Of a stretch of DNA of 64,000 bases, positions 17,281 to 25,735 are shown piece by piece. The notes beneath the pieces are model-generated. The model saw only the letters and a program-made list of their open reading frames with translations. It did no database searches and was not told the DNA's origin. The DNA is taken from assembly GCA_024224155.1 (NCBI GenBank), contig JAAENP010000050.1:1-64000 (forward strand), written 5' to 3'. The stretch comes from a bacterium (GTDB lineage: Bacteria > Acidobacteriota > Thermoanaerobaculia > Multivoradales > JAHEKO01). Both the position numbers and the translations under genes were made by a program. The number at the start of each line of letters is the position of its first letter. The stretch's first letter is position 1.

Positions 17281-18948
17281 TCAGTCAACGTAACCGAGCG
17301 CCTTCAGATGCTGACGCTGGACTTCGGCTTCCTCGGGCGTGAGGAGCGTGGGCTGATCTGCCGGTGCCGAGCCTTGTTGCTGTCCCCGGGGGAGAATCAC
17401 CGGATTCGTCCAGAAAGCGAACTTGGTCGGCTCGGCTTCGGTGGTAGCTCCAACTCGCTCGATCGAAAGACAGAGGTCGACCCAGCGAAAGGCTTGTTCG
17501 TCGAGCCCCACCGCTCTCTCCTCCCAGTTGCTTCGCGTCATGTCGAGAGTCTCGTCAACGAGGACCTCCTCGGTGGGCGGATCGGTGCCGGAGAGCGTCA
17601 GCCGAAAACGCGCGCTGTAGTTGGCGTGTCCGGCTCCGCGCGCTCCACGCCGGTTGATGCCGTAGCCGAGCAGAACTTCCGCTTCGGCGGGGACCAGCAC
17701 CTTGCGGCAGCTGTTCTTCTCCCGCAAGGCTCGGCGCTCGGCGCCGTCGATCCGCACTTCAGCGATTGCGCCTTTGCGCGCGTAGACATAGGTCCGTGGG
17801 TCGACGTGGCGATAGTCGGCTCGAGGCCTGACCGGCCGCGGGTCGGGCTTTGCCCGAGCCACGAGCTCCGGGCAGTGGTCGTAGGCTATGCGACTCGGCC
17901 GATTGGGCTCGAAAGGCGGCGCCCATTCCCAGACGGTCCGGCCAGCGCGATTGATCTCGAAGGCCCGCCTGCCACGCGTCGAGCTGATCAGGACGTTGCC
18001 GTTGGGGAGGGGTTGCTCGATTCCTCCCGTCGGACTGTAGAAGCCCTCGGCGTCGTAACTCCAGACGACGGCCTTGTCGGAGGGGTCGATCTCGAGAATC
18101 CGGCTCTGCCGGTAGACGTGTGTGCTGGCATAGCCGTTGTCGAAGAGCACGATGTTGCCGGCCCGGGGAAACCCTTTGGCGATCATCAGAGCCTCGTGCT
18201 GGCGGTCCAGTTCGTGGCTATACGTCCAGACGACTTCCTTGGTAGCGCGGTCGATCAGGAAGATGGCGTTCATGTTGCGAGCGCTGATCAGCAGGTTGCC
18301 CGGGCGGAATCTCGAATCGCCGCCGTCGAACCACTTGTTGGGTGGCAGCTCCTGAATCGAGTTGAGGTGTGTGATCTCCGCCGAGGCCGTCTCGAGAGCG
18401 TAGTAGGCATCCAGATGCTCACCCGACTTCCATTCCCAGACGGTGTCGCCCGCTCGGTTGATCTCTAGAATGTCGTCGGTCCGCTCTCCCCCTCGGAGAA
18501 TGAGGACCATGGTGTTGCCGTTGGCCCGGCGGATGAGGTCGTGGTGGGGGATGGCGTTCTCGATCGGCACCTCCCAGACCAGTTCACCGTTCCAGTCGTA
18601 CTCGACGATTGCCCGGCCCAGAGCGAGACCGAGGAGGGAACAGTCGGGAAGCAGCCGGACCCTCGACTTGACTCGTGCCTCGGTCCAGGAGTGCAGCACC
18701 TTCCCGTTCATGTCGAGAAGCATCGGAATCCGCCGTCCGTAGAGCGCCAACGTGTAGCCGTTCCAGGCCCGTGCCGGATCGTAGATCTTCACCCAATTCG
18801 CGGGATCCTCACCGGCGAGAAACTCGGGCGCGCCAACCGCGTCGGCGGGCGGGCTGCGGTCGGCCGGCGACGAGCAAGCAAGCCAGCCAGCCGAGATCAA
18901 GGCAAGTCCGAAAGCGACCACCGGTCGCGCTGAATTCCGATGACTCAT
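17281..18948 (-). CDS. Arylsulfotransferase-like (ASST) lipoprotein with LKALGYV tail
   Basis: The product has 555 residues. The N-terminus is a lipoprotein signal (ALISAGWLACSS, lipobox LAC). The body is a WD-like propeller with repeated blades (EINRAGDTVWEWKSGEH, EIDPSDKAVVWSYDAEG, EINRAGRTVWEWAPPFE), as in bacterial arylsulfate sulfotransferases. HHDLIRRANGNTMVLI may carry the catalytic His of ASST. It ends LTPEEAEVQRQHLKALGYVD; this short helical LKALGYV ending also occurs in many secreted sulfatase-like proteins. The ATG at 18948 is chosen for its signal peptide. Sulfotransfer between phenols is the family activity, but the substrate here is unknown. Confidence 0.75.
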   Translation of the reverse strand: MSHRNSARPVVAFGLALISAGWLACSSPADRSPPADAVGAPEFLAGEDPANWVKIYDPARAWNGYTLALYGRRIPMLLDMNGKVLHSWTEARVKSRVRLLPDCSLLGLALGRAIVEYDWNGELVWEVPIENAIPHHDLIRRANGNTMVLILRGGERTDDILEINRAGDTVWEWKSGEHLDAYYALETASAEITHLNSIQELPPNKWFDGGDSRFRPGNLLISARNMNAIFLIDRATKEVVWTYSHELDRQHEALMIAKGFPRAGNIVLFDNGYASTHVYRQSRILEIDPSDKAVVWSYDAEGFYSPTGGIEQPLPNGNVLISSTRGRRAFEINRAGRTVWEWAPPFEPNRPSRIAYDHCPELVARAKPDPRPVRPRADYRHVDPRTYVYARKGAIAEVRIDGAERRALREKNSCRKVLVPAEAEVLLGYGINRRGARGAGHANYSARFRLTLSGTDPPTEEVLVDETLDMTRSNWEERAVGLDEQAFRWVDLCLSIERVGATTEAEPTKFAFWTNPVILPRGQQQGSAPADQPTLLTPEEAEVQRQHLKALGYVD

Positions 18949-19057
18949 GGGCTCGATTCGTCCCGCGTCTCGACGTTTTCCGAGCTGTCGATGGGCGGAG
19001 CAGCGGCAGCCTAGCGCAATCGCCTCTCGGACCCGCGGTTGGTATCTAATAGGCCGC

Positions 19058-19636
19058 GTGATCGGAGCCGACGATTCAGCCAGCACCGCGTTCTCTTTCC
19101 GTCCGTGGGTGCGCTCCGCCTGCCGCAAGGCCATGCTCTGGGGGATCGGCGTGTTGGCGATTCTGGGCGGCGTCACCTGGCTTCTCCAAGAGCCCGGAAG
19201 GAAGCCCCTCGGCCGGGCCTTCGGCGTGCTGGTGTTCTACGCCCTCTTGTTCTTGGTGACTCTGCTCAAGATCTGGTGGACCGCTACACGCTCTCCCGCC
19301 GTAGTGCTCGGGGAGAAAGCCCTCTCGTATCAGCTGCTGCAACATTTCCGGCCCAAATCGCTGCCGCTCGGGGAGATCGTGTCGTGCGGAATGGTGCGTT
19401 CCGGAAGCGAGAGCCTTCGTTTCGTTCGGCTGGAGCCGTCGGGCCGGGCGAGGGAGTTTTTTCTGAATCTGGCGGTCGTCGATGGCCGCAACGAGTTCCT
19501 GCATCTGCTGGGTCGCAGTCTCGAAGACCGCGGCCTCGAGATAACCGGGGGACCGGTCAGGCGCTGGCTCAAGCCCGGCTACGACGAGCAGTTTTGGCAA
19601 CTCGAGAGAGAGGGGGGAGATTCAGGTGCCGGCTAG
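19058..19636 (+). CDS. Small membrane protein with a PH-like cytoplasmic domain
   Basis: The product has about 192 residues from GTG at 19058; an ATG at 19132 is an alternative start. Two close membrane helices (LWGIGVLAILGGVTWLL and AFGVLVFYALLFLVTLLKIWW) are followed by a soluble domain of about 120 residues that looks beta-rich (SPAVVLGEKALSYQLLQHFRP). This fits the bacterial PH-like layout, but no named family is recognised. It diverges from the arylsulfotransferase gene and its stop overlaps the stop of the convergent kinase gene by 4 bases. Confidence 0.55.
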   Translation: MIGADDSASTAFSFRPWVRSACRKAMLWGIGVLAILGGVTWLLQEPGRKPLGRAFGVLVFYALLFLVTLLKIWWTATRSPAVVLGEKALSYQLLQHFRPKSLPLGEIVSCGMVRSGSESLRFVRLEPSGRAREFFLNLAVVDGRNEFLHLLGRSLEDRGLEITGGPVRRWLKPGYDEQFWQLEREGGDSGAG

Positions 19637-21078
19637 AAAGGTCCGACTTCGGCCGCGTCGAGGCTGAGCCGCACGAAGCGCCGCCAGCGGCGGCGAATCT
19701 CGGCAGCCTTCGAGACCGACCACCTTGGACGTATTCGCCGTCGAGTCTTCGGTCGATGCTCGAGGGCGCGGCTGTTGCCAAGAGCTCCGGCCGCGGCCAA
19801 CCGGGCGATTCCGGCGAGACCGGTCTCTTCGTGCTCCGACACCTCGACTTGGAGCTGACCGGCGTCTGCGAGTAGGGCGACCAACCCGTTCAATCGCGTC
19901 AACTTGCCGCTGACGCGGAGAAGGCGCGTCGGCACCCCTGCTCGCGTCAAGGCCTCGATGCAGTCGAGAACGCGCATGGCGAGCGCGAACAGGGTGGCGG
20001 CGATCAGGTCGTCGGCGCTCGTCTCCGGATTGATCGCGGCGAAGATTGCTCGCGCCCCGGGCTTCCACCAGGGCGTAGCCAGGCCCGCGAAGGCGGGCAG
20101 AACCGCGGGCAGCGCGCCGGGCTCGATCTTGCGCTCACTCCAGTCCCGGATCCGCTTCTTGGTGATCCGGAAGATCCAGTCGACCGAGCTGCCGGCACTA
20201 TTGACCGAGCCTTCGGCCTGGAATCTCTGCGCTCGGCTCGTGGTCGCGAGGGCGGCGGACAAAACGCCGGCTCCACGCTTCGGCCGGGTCCCGGTCGAAG
20301 CCAGAACAAATGCTCCGGTGCCGAAATGGGCGGCGGTAACTCCCGGCCGCCAGCCGCCATGGCCGAGGAGCGCGGCCTGCTGATCGCCGGCCACCGCGGT
20401 CAGGGCAATGTCGCGGTAGAAGCCGCGCATCGCCGCGCTCGGCACGATGGCAGGCAACGCCGCCGGCGGAACGCCGAAGAGGCGGCAGAGATCGCGATCG
20501 AAGGCGCCACGGTCGAGGTGGAAGCAGAGTGTCCGTCCGGCATGGCCGGGCTCGGTGAGATCCCTGCCGACCAGGCGGCGAACGAGAAACGCGTCGAGGG
20601 TTCCGGCCACGATCTCGCCTTGGGCGGCCTTGCGCTGGCCGCCGGGGATCCGTCCGAGCAGATGATTCAGCTTGAGTGCCGCGTAATGTGGAGAGAGCGG
20701 CAAGCCGGTACGCCGCCGAATCATCCGGTCGTGATGAGCGAGCCGTACGGCCCGTCGTGCCTGGCTGCGGTCCTGCCAGGAAAGAGCCTCGGTAAGGGGC
20801 TCGCCCGATTCCCGGTCCCAGACGAGACAGGTCGAGCGTTGACAGGTCAGTCCGATCCCGGCAACCGAGGCCTCGGGTGCTTTGGTGAGAAGTCGGTTCA
20901 GAACGCGGGTGACGCCTTCGGCAAGAGCCTCCGGGTCGTGAACGACGGAGTCACCGGACACGACACGTTGGACGCGCGCCCTCGCCTCCAGCACGGCGTC
21001 TCCTTGCTCGGAAATCAAAGCGCCCTTGGTGGAGGTCGAGCCCTGATCGACGGCGGCCCACAGTACTTGTTTCTTCAC
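19633..21078 (-). CDS. FGGY-family carbohydrate kinase, glycerol-kinase-like
   Basis: The product has 481 residues. N-terminal FGGY motif AAVDQGSTSTKGALI binds the phosphate. SWQDRSQARR marks the substrate region, and AVAGDQQAALLGHG and FGTGAFVLASTG match the adenosine-binding half of glycerol kinases. The gene overlaps the glycerophosphodiesterase upstream by 4 bases (ATGA), a strong coupling signal. Together they would release glycerol 3-phosphate from phospholipid head groups and phosphorylate glycerol. The C-terminus is unusually basic (RRRIRPRW...RRRWRRFVR). It could also act on another polyol; no glpF or glpD is present. Confidence 0.8.
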   Translation of the reverse strand: MKKQVLWAAVDQGSTSTKGALISEQGDAVLEARARVQRVVSGDSVVHDPEALAEGVTRVLNRLLTKAPEASVAGIGLTCQRSTCLVWDRESGEPLTEALSWQDRSQARRAVRLAHHDRMIRRRTGLPLSPHYAALKLNHLLGRIPGGQRKAAQGEIVAGTLDAFLVRRLVGRDLTEPGHAGRTLCFHLDRGAFDRDLCRLFGVPPAALPAIVPSAAMRGFYRDIALTAVAGDQQAALLGHGGWRPGVTAAHFGTGAFVLASTGTRPKRGAGVLSAALATTSRAQRFQAEGSVNSAGSSVDWIFRITKKRIRDWSERKIEPGALPAVLPAFAGLATPWWKPGARAIFAAINPETSADDLIAATLFALAMRVLDCIEALTRAGVPTRLLRVSGKLTRLNGLVALLADAGQLQVEVSEHEETGLAGIARLAAAGALGNSRALEHRPKTRRRIRPRWSVSKAAEIRRRWRRFVRLSLDAAEVGPF

Positions 21079-21797
21079 CGGCCCCTGAAGTGGTCGACGA
21101 GCCTCGCCGGCAGGTCGGTGAAGAATCCCGAGACCCCGTCTTTCAACAGCCGCTCGGCCTCGTGGGGCTCGTTGACCGTGTAGGCCAGAACCCGGTCGAA
21201 CCCGGCGGCGCTTGCCCGCTCGATGAAGTGCTCGGTTACCAGGCGACGGTGACAGTGCAGGCTGAAGGCGCCGAGCTCGCCGCCGGCCTCGAGAAGCTCG
21301 CCCGGCTGGTAGCGCTCGATGGGCGCCAGCGGCAGACCCGCTGCGAGCTTGCGAAGCGCCCGCAGGAGCTCCCAGTCGAAGCTCGAAACCAGAATCGGTG
21401 ATCGACCGTCGAGCTCCTGGATGACCTTTCGCGCGAGCCTGTCTCTCCGGGCGCGACGCCGCTTGACCTCTACGTTGAGTGGCACGTCCTCGGGGATCAC
21501 CGCCAACGCCTCGCTCAGAGTCGGGATTTTCGAGCCGTCGGGAGCGATCGTGATCTCGGTCACCACCTCACCGGCTGTCTCCTCGACGGCCTCGGCTCGG
21601 CCGGCGAGTCGTTCCAGGGTCCAGTCGTGGAAGCAGACCAGCTCGCCGTCCCGGGTCATCTGAACGTCGAGCTCGATCATGTCGGCCCTCGCCTCCAAGC
21701 CACGCCGGAAGGATGCCAGTGTGTTCTCGCAGGCCTCCCCAGCGGCCCCGCGATGACCGACGATCCAGGGCGTACGCGAAAACTCGAGATTCGACAC
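21075..21797 (-). CDS. Glycerophosphodiester phosphodiesterase
   Basis: Hydrolyses glycerophosphodiesters to glycerol 3-phosphate and an alcohol. The GDPD signature is complete: WIVGHRGAAGEACENTLASF (first catalytic His/Arg), MIELDVQMTRDGELVCFHDWTLER (Glu, Asp and second His), then VPLNVEVKRRRAR and FDRVLAYTVNEPHEAERLL for the barrel C-terminus. At 240 residues with no signal peptide it is a cytoplasmic form. The start is taken as GTG at 21797, since longer options cross into the divergent peptidase gene. Coupled to the kinase by a 4-base overlap. Confidence 0.85.
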   Translation of the reverse strand: MSNLEFSRTPWIVGHRGAAGEACENTLASFRRGLEARADMIELDVQMTRDGELVCFHDWTLERLAGRAEAVEETAGEVVTEITIAPDGSKIPTLSEALAVIPEDVPLNVEVKRRRARRDRLARKVIQELDGRSPILVSSFDWELLRALRKLAAGLPLAPIERYQPGELLEAGGELGAFSLHCHRRLVTEHFIERASAAGFDRVLAYTVNEPHEAERLLKDGVSGFFTDLPARLVDHFRGR

Positions 21798-21855
21798 GAT
21801 GTCTGCCGATCTTAGCCGAGGGGGCCAGTACAATGCTCTGCCAGGATCGCCAACC

Positions 21856-22854
21856 ATGTCGAGAGATTCCATCGCGCCGCTGCCGGAGCTTTCGCCGCGG
21901 CTCGCCGTGGAGGGATTCTCGATCGGTCACGGCACCGACACGGACGGCATGACCGGTGTCACCGTGATTCTCTGCCCCGAGGGCGTGGTCGCCGCCGCCG
22001 AGGTCCGGGGCACGGCTACCAGCACGCGGCAGTTCGACGCGCTGACTCGCGCCAATCACGTCGGCTCCCGGGCGCACGCGCTGGTGTTGGCGGGCGGCAG
22101 CGCGTTCGGGCTCTCGGCGGCCGACGAGGTCGGTCGTTGGCTCGCTCGACACGGTCACGGCCTGGCTACCGATGTCGGACCGGTGCCTTCGGTTCCGACC
22201 GCGATTCTGTTCGATCTTGGCTTCGGCGACCCCGAGGCGAGACCGACCCCGGAGCTGGTTCGCTCCGCTGTGGAGAACGCCGCGTCGGGCGACATCGCGT
22301 GTGGCAGTGTCGGGGCCGGGACCGGCGCAACGGTCGGCAAGGCCCTTGGCCGGTCCCAGGCCATGAAGGGTGGGTTCGGCTTCGCCGGCTGCACCACGAG
22401 CGGTGGCATTTCGGTCGCCGCCGCGGTGGCCGTCAACGCCTTCGGTGATGTGCGCGACGCGGAGTCGGGAACGATCCTCGCCGGCTGCCGGGCTACTCCC
22501 GAGTCCCACGAGTTGGTGGGCGCGGATCGGGTCTTCGCTTCGCTGACTCCGGAAGACGGGACTCGCTGGCAGGGTAATACCACCCTGGCGGTCGTCTTGA
22601 CCGACGCCATTCTGGACAAGGTCTCGGCGCGGAAGGTGACCGAGATGGCCTTCGGCGGTCTCTACAGGACGTTGGTGCCCGCCCTGACGATTTTCGACGG
22701 CGACCTGCTGGTGACTCTTGCCTCGGCCAGGAAGCCTGCCCACACCCACCAGATCGGCGTGCTTGCCGAGCGCGCAGTCGCGCACGCGGTGGTGACCGCG
22801 GTGCGTCAGGCCGACGGATTCTCGATCCTGCCGGCCGCGCGGGACCTCCGCTAG
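21856..22854 (+). CDS. P1-family (DmpA/NylC-like) aminopeptidase or amidase
   Basis: The product has 332 residues. Ntn-type hydrolase of family P1/S58 that cleaves itself before a Thr or Ser, which becomes the nucleophile. The autocleavage site fits GNTTLAVVLTDA near residue 240. LVLAGGSAFGLSAADEVGRWL and GSVGAGTGATVGKALG are family signatures. Members act on D-amino-acid or beta-peptides or on nylon oligomers; the substrate is unknown here. No signal peptide. Divergent from the phosphodiesterase, with 58 bases between start codons. Confidence 0.85.
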   Translation: MSRDSIAPLPELSPRLAVEGFSIGHGTDTDGMTGVTVILCPEGVVAAAEVRGTATSTRQFDALTRANHVGSRAHALVLAGGSAFGLSAADEVGRWLARHGHGLATDVGPVPSVPTAILFDLGFGDPEARPTPELVRSAVENAASGDIACGSVGAGTGATVGKALGRSQAMKGGFGFAGCTTSGGISVAAAVAVNAFGDVRDAESGTILAGCRATPESHELVGADRVFASLTPEDGTRWQGNTTLAVVLTDAILDKVSARKVTEMAFGGLYRTLVPALTIFDGDLLVTLASARKPAHTHQIGVLAERAVAHAVVTAVRQADGFSILPAARDLR

Positions 22855-22928
22855 CAGAATCGTCCGCAAGAAAGCTCCATTGCGTCGTTATCGCGCCGGG
22901 CATACGATCGGCCCGATATCCCGACTGG

Positions 22929-24689
22929 GTGCCGATCGAATCCAACGTGCCTGTAAAGAGACTTCTCCTGGATTCCAGATACCGTTACGGAGTACTGGGT
23001 CTTGGCGTTCTTCTGGTCGTCTTGGCGTGGTGGTTGCCGCAGGGAGCGCCGAGCGCCGGGTTGGTACCTGTGGAGGTGCTGCTGGCGACGCTGGGATTCG
23101 GGGCCTTGGGCGCGGCCTACGGTTCACGCTCCGGGCGCGGCCTGGGTTTGGGCGCGGTGGCGCTGCCTCCGCTTCTCCATTTCGTCGGTAGCCGGTTCGC
23201 GGCTCCGGCAGCACTGGCGTTTCTGGCCATCGCTTCCCTGATCTCGGTGGGGCGCTCACCGAGCCACGCTCGAGCCGGCGGCGCCCTCGGCAGGGGCAGC
23301 GGCGCCGGCGAACGTCCATCCGACGAATGGGCCGAGCTTCTGGGTGTCCGGTTGATCGCGGTGATCGTTGCCGGAGTCGCCTGGCTGGCCGTCTTCGCGC
23401 CAAAGGGTGACAGCGTCTTTCGCGCCGGCCTCGCCGCGGGAGGCTTCTACTTTCTGGTGATTGCGATCGCCGAGGTGATTCGCTGGAGCACGGGTGATCG
23501 CGAGCTGCGGCAGGATGCCTTCAACCGCGATCTGGCTTACGAGATCGGTGCCTGGTTGGTCGGGGTCCTCTCTGTGGTGGTTTTCCTGGGCAGTGGCCGG
23601 GGAGCGGGCATTGGCCTCCTCGGAGCGGTAGCGGTGCTGGCGCTCGAGCTGGCCCGCCTCGATCGCGAGCGCGGGGTGGCGATCGAGGGCGCGCACGCCA
23701 TGCAGGAGGTTCATCTGGCCGGTCACCGGATCATCTTTGGAGAATCCGAGCCCCTGGCCATTGCCAGGCAGATCTTCGGTGAGTGCCGGCGCCTGGTCAC
23801 GTTCAGCTGGTTCCAGCTCGCTCTGCTGGACGCCAACGGAGAAGAGCAGAGTTGGTTCTCCGGGCCCGATGGCTGGGTTCGCGAGGGCGAGCCCGAGCCT
23901 CCGCCGCGGCCGGCGGCCTTACCCGGGATTCACCGGCGCGTCAGCTGGCAGATCGTCGAGCGCGAGTTGGCCGTGCCGGGCCGCCGGTTGGGCGTCATCC
24001 GGATGTGGTGCGATCCCCGGCAGCAGCGTCCGGGAGCCACCGGATGGCTCGACGCCTTGCTTCCTCAGATGGCCTCTTCGGTCCACAGCGTGGTGCTCGA
24101 TCGGGAAGCGCGCCAGGATCCGCTCACCGGCCTGGCCGATCGCCGCGCGTTGGAAGAGCGTCTGTTGAACGTCTACGGCCAAGCGGTCGAATCGGGTCAG
24201 CCGATGGCGGTGATCATGTGCGACCTGGACAAGTTCAAGCGGATCAACGATCTCTACGGCCATGCGACCGGGGATCAGGCTCTCATGGCTGTCGCCGCGG
24301 TGCTCGAGGGCCACCGGCGCGAGAAGGACCTGTGCTGTCGCTACGGAGGGGAGGAGTTCGCCGTGGTCCTGGAGGAGACCGAGGGTCATACCGCGTTGCA
24401 GGTGGCGGAGCGCCTGAGAGAAGCGGTCGAGAGCCTGGCGTTCAAGCCCCACGGTAGGAGAATCAAGCTGCAGCTGAGCGCCGGGGTCGCGGCCTTTCCC
24501 GAGCTGCACGTCAAAGAGGCGGGGACGCTACTCGAGCTGGCCGACGAGGCGCTCTACAAAGCGAAGAAATCGGGGAGGAACCGCTGCCTGCTTGCCCTGG
24601 GTAGCGCGAGCTTCGAGACCGTGGACGGCGAGATCATGAGCGCGACCGACAAACCGGCGCAGCCGTCGATTCCGACCCTCTTTGCCTAG
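22929..24689 (+). CDS. Membrane-bound diguanylate cyclase (GGDEF) with GAF-like region
   Basis: Makes cyclic-di-GMP from two GTP. Of 586 residues, about 1-240 form seven or eight hydrophobic segments (for example YGVLGLGVLLVVLAWWLP, LIAVIVAGVAWLAVFA). A GAF-like soluble segment follows (ARQIFGECRRLVTFSWFQLALLD). The GGDEF domain starts at QDPLTGLADRRALEERL and has the active loop CRYGGEEFAVVLEE. REKD stands five residues before GGEEF, matching the RxxD inhibitory site, so product inhibition is expected. The start is GTG at 22929; GTG at 22947 is possible. The gene stands alone. With the HD-GYP and PilZ genes it makes c-di-GMP signalling well represented in this window. Confidence 0.85.
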   Translation: MPIESNVPVKRLLLDSRYRYGVLGLGVLLVVLAWWLPQGAPSAGLVPVEVLLATLGFGALGAAYGSRSGRGLGLGAVALPPLLHFVGSRFAAPAALAFLAIASLISVGRSPSHARAGGALGRGSGAGERPSDEWAELLGVRLIAVIVAGVAWLAVFAPKGDSVFRAGLAAGGFYFLVIAIAEVIRWSTGDRELRQDAFNRDLAYEIGAWLVGVLSVVVFLGSGRGAGIGLLGAVAVLALELARLDRERGVAIEGAHAMQEVHLAGHRIIFGESEPLAIARQIFGECRRLVTFSWFQLALLDANGEEQSWFSGPDGWVREGEPEPPPRPAALPGIHRRVSWQIVERELAVPGRRLGVIRMWCDPRQQRPGATGWLDALLPQMASSVHSVVLDREARQDPLTGLADRRALEERLLNVYGQAVESGQPMAVIMCDLDKFKRINDLYGHATGDQALMAVAAVLEGHRREKDLCCRYGGEEFAVVLEETEGHTALQVAERLREAVESLAFKPHGRRIKLQLSAGVAAFPELHVKEAGTLLELADEALYKAKKSGRNRCLLALGSASFETVDGEIMSATDKPAQPSIPTLFA

Positions 24690-24707
24690 AGGTCCGGGCC
24701 TAGAGGA

Positions 24708-25730
24708 CTAGACCAACGGCCACAGGGGCACGAGAAGGTCCGGAAGAGAGAGCCGGGCCGCCGGCTCGACGTTGCCGAGCGTGTCGGCCGGGGCCTTGCG
24801 GCTCCGGAGCTCGCGCCATTCTTCGCGATTCGATTGAATCGCTTCGTCCAGCCAGTCGGGTTTGAGCTCGCCGTCGAGATCGTCCAATAGGTCGAGCGGC
24901 AGGAAGAAAAGGTCCTCGACCGAAGCCAGATGGCCCCGTCTCACGGCTCGATCTCCGAGTGCCAGCAACGAGGGGCGCAGGAGGTCGAGGAGGTGGCGGT
25001 AGTACTCGCGAAAGCCGCCACGGAGACGATCGGCGGGGCAGTCGATCTCGACGGGCACCGAGCTCCCGGGATCAAGTGGCGGCCTGGAGTCGTTCCAGGA
25101 GGCCGCGATCGGATCGGGCAAGCCGAGTCGCGACAGGTCCGGCCGGGCATCTTTCAGGAATCGGGCCGCCTCGGGGCTCTGAGCCGGGTCGACGTGCTGG
25201 CCGCCGGTTCGCAAACGGCGTCGGTCGAGCGCTGCGATGAGGTCTCCCAAGAGCGCGTCTCCCAGCGGCGGTAGAAGCTCGGACAACCGCACTCGAGGAT
25301 CCTGGGTGCGAGCCGGGCTCGTTCGGTTCGGCGAGAGCCATCGGCCGGCCGCCGAGTTCTTGGTGCTCAGACGCCGGCGATGAAACCAGAGGGCGCCGCG
25401 GAGCCGCCTGGGCAGTGGCGCCACCGCGGCGCCGCCGGGATGCAGGAGAGCGCCGAGGATCTCCTCTGAGCCGGGAGCCGTGCCGAGGGAGTCCGACAGC
25501 GAGGGCCGGTCGAAGTACAGCCTCAGGGCTACGAACCGAGTGGGAGGAGCTTCGGGTGTCGGCAGGCCCAACTGGTAGAGGGCGTAGCGTAGCGAGGTGT
25601 GAACCGAATGGCGCAGGAGCGTCGCGCCGAGGTGAGAAAGCGGCGGCAGCGGGCCGGGCAGAAGCAGGCTTCGGTCTGCGCGGATTTCGGGGACTGGCTC
25701 CAATCTGGGTCGTCTATCTTTCCGCGCCAA
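24708..25730 (-). CDS. PEP-synthase-like middle-domain protein, orphan
   Basis: The product has about 340 residues, starting TTG at 25730 just after the trkH stop; TTG at 25703 is also possible. The C-terminal half (LRGGFREYYRHLLDLLRPSL, then HLASVEDLFFLPLDLLDDLDG) matches the helical region that precedes the phosphohistidine domain in PEP synthase and rifampicin phosphotransferase-like proteins. VALRLYFDRPSL also fits their middle domain. There is no ATP-grasp domain before it and no TSH swivelling domain after it. It is therefore a stand-alone fragment of that architecture: either a decayed gene or a reduced protein. It follows trkH closely and may share its transcript. Confidence 0.5.
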   Translation of the reverse strand: MARKDRRPRLEPVPEIRADRSLLLPGPLPPLSHLGATLLRHSVHTSLRYALYQLGLPTPEAPPTRFVALRLYFDRPSLSDSLGTAPGSEEILGALLHPGGAAVAPLPRRLRGALWFHRRRLSTKNSAAGRWLSPNRTSPARTQDPRVRLSELLPPLGDALLGDLIAALDRRRLRTGGQHVDPAQSPEAARFLKDARPDLSRLGLPDPIAASWNDSRPPLDPGSSVPVEIDCPADRLRGGFREYYRHLLDLLRPSLLALGDRAVRRGHLASVEDLFFLPLDLLDDLDGELKPDWLDEAIQSNREEWRELRSRKAPADTLGNVEPAARLSLPDLLVPLWPLV

Positions 25731-25735
25731 TCCCG

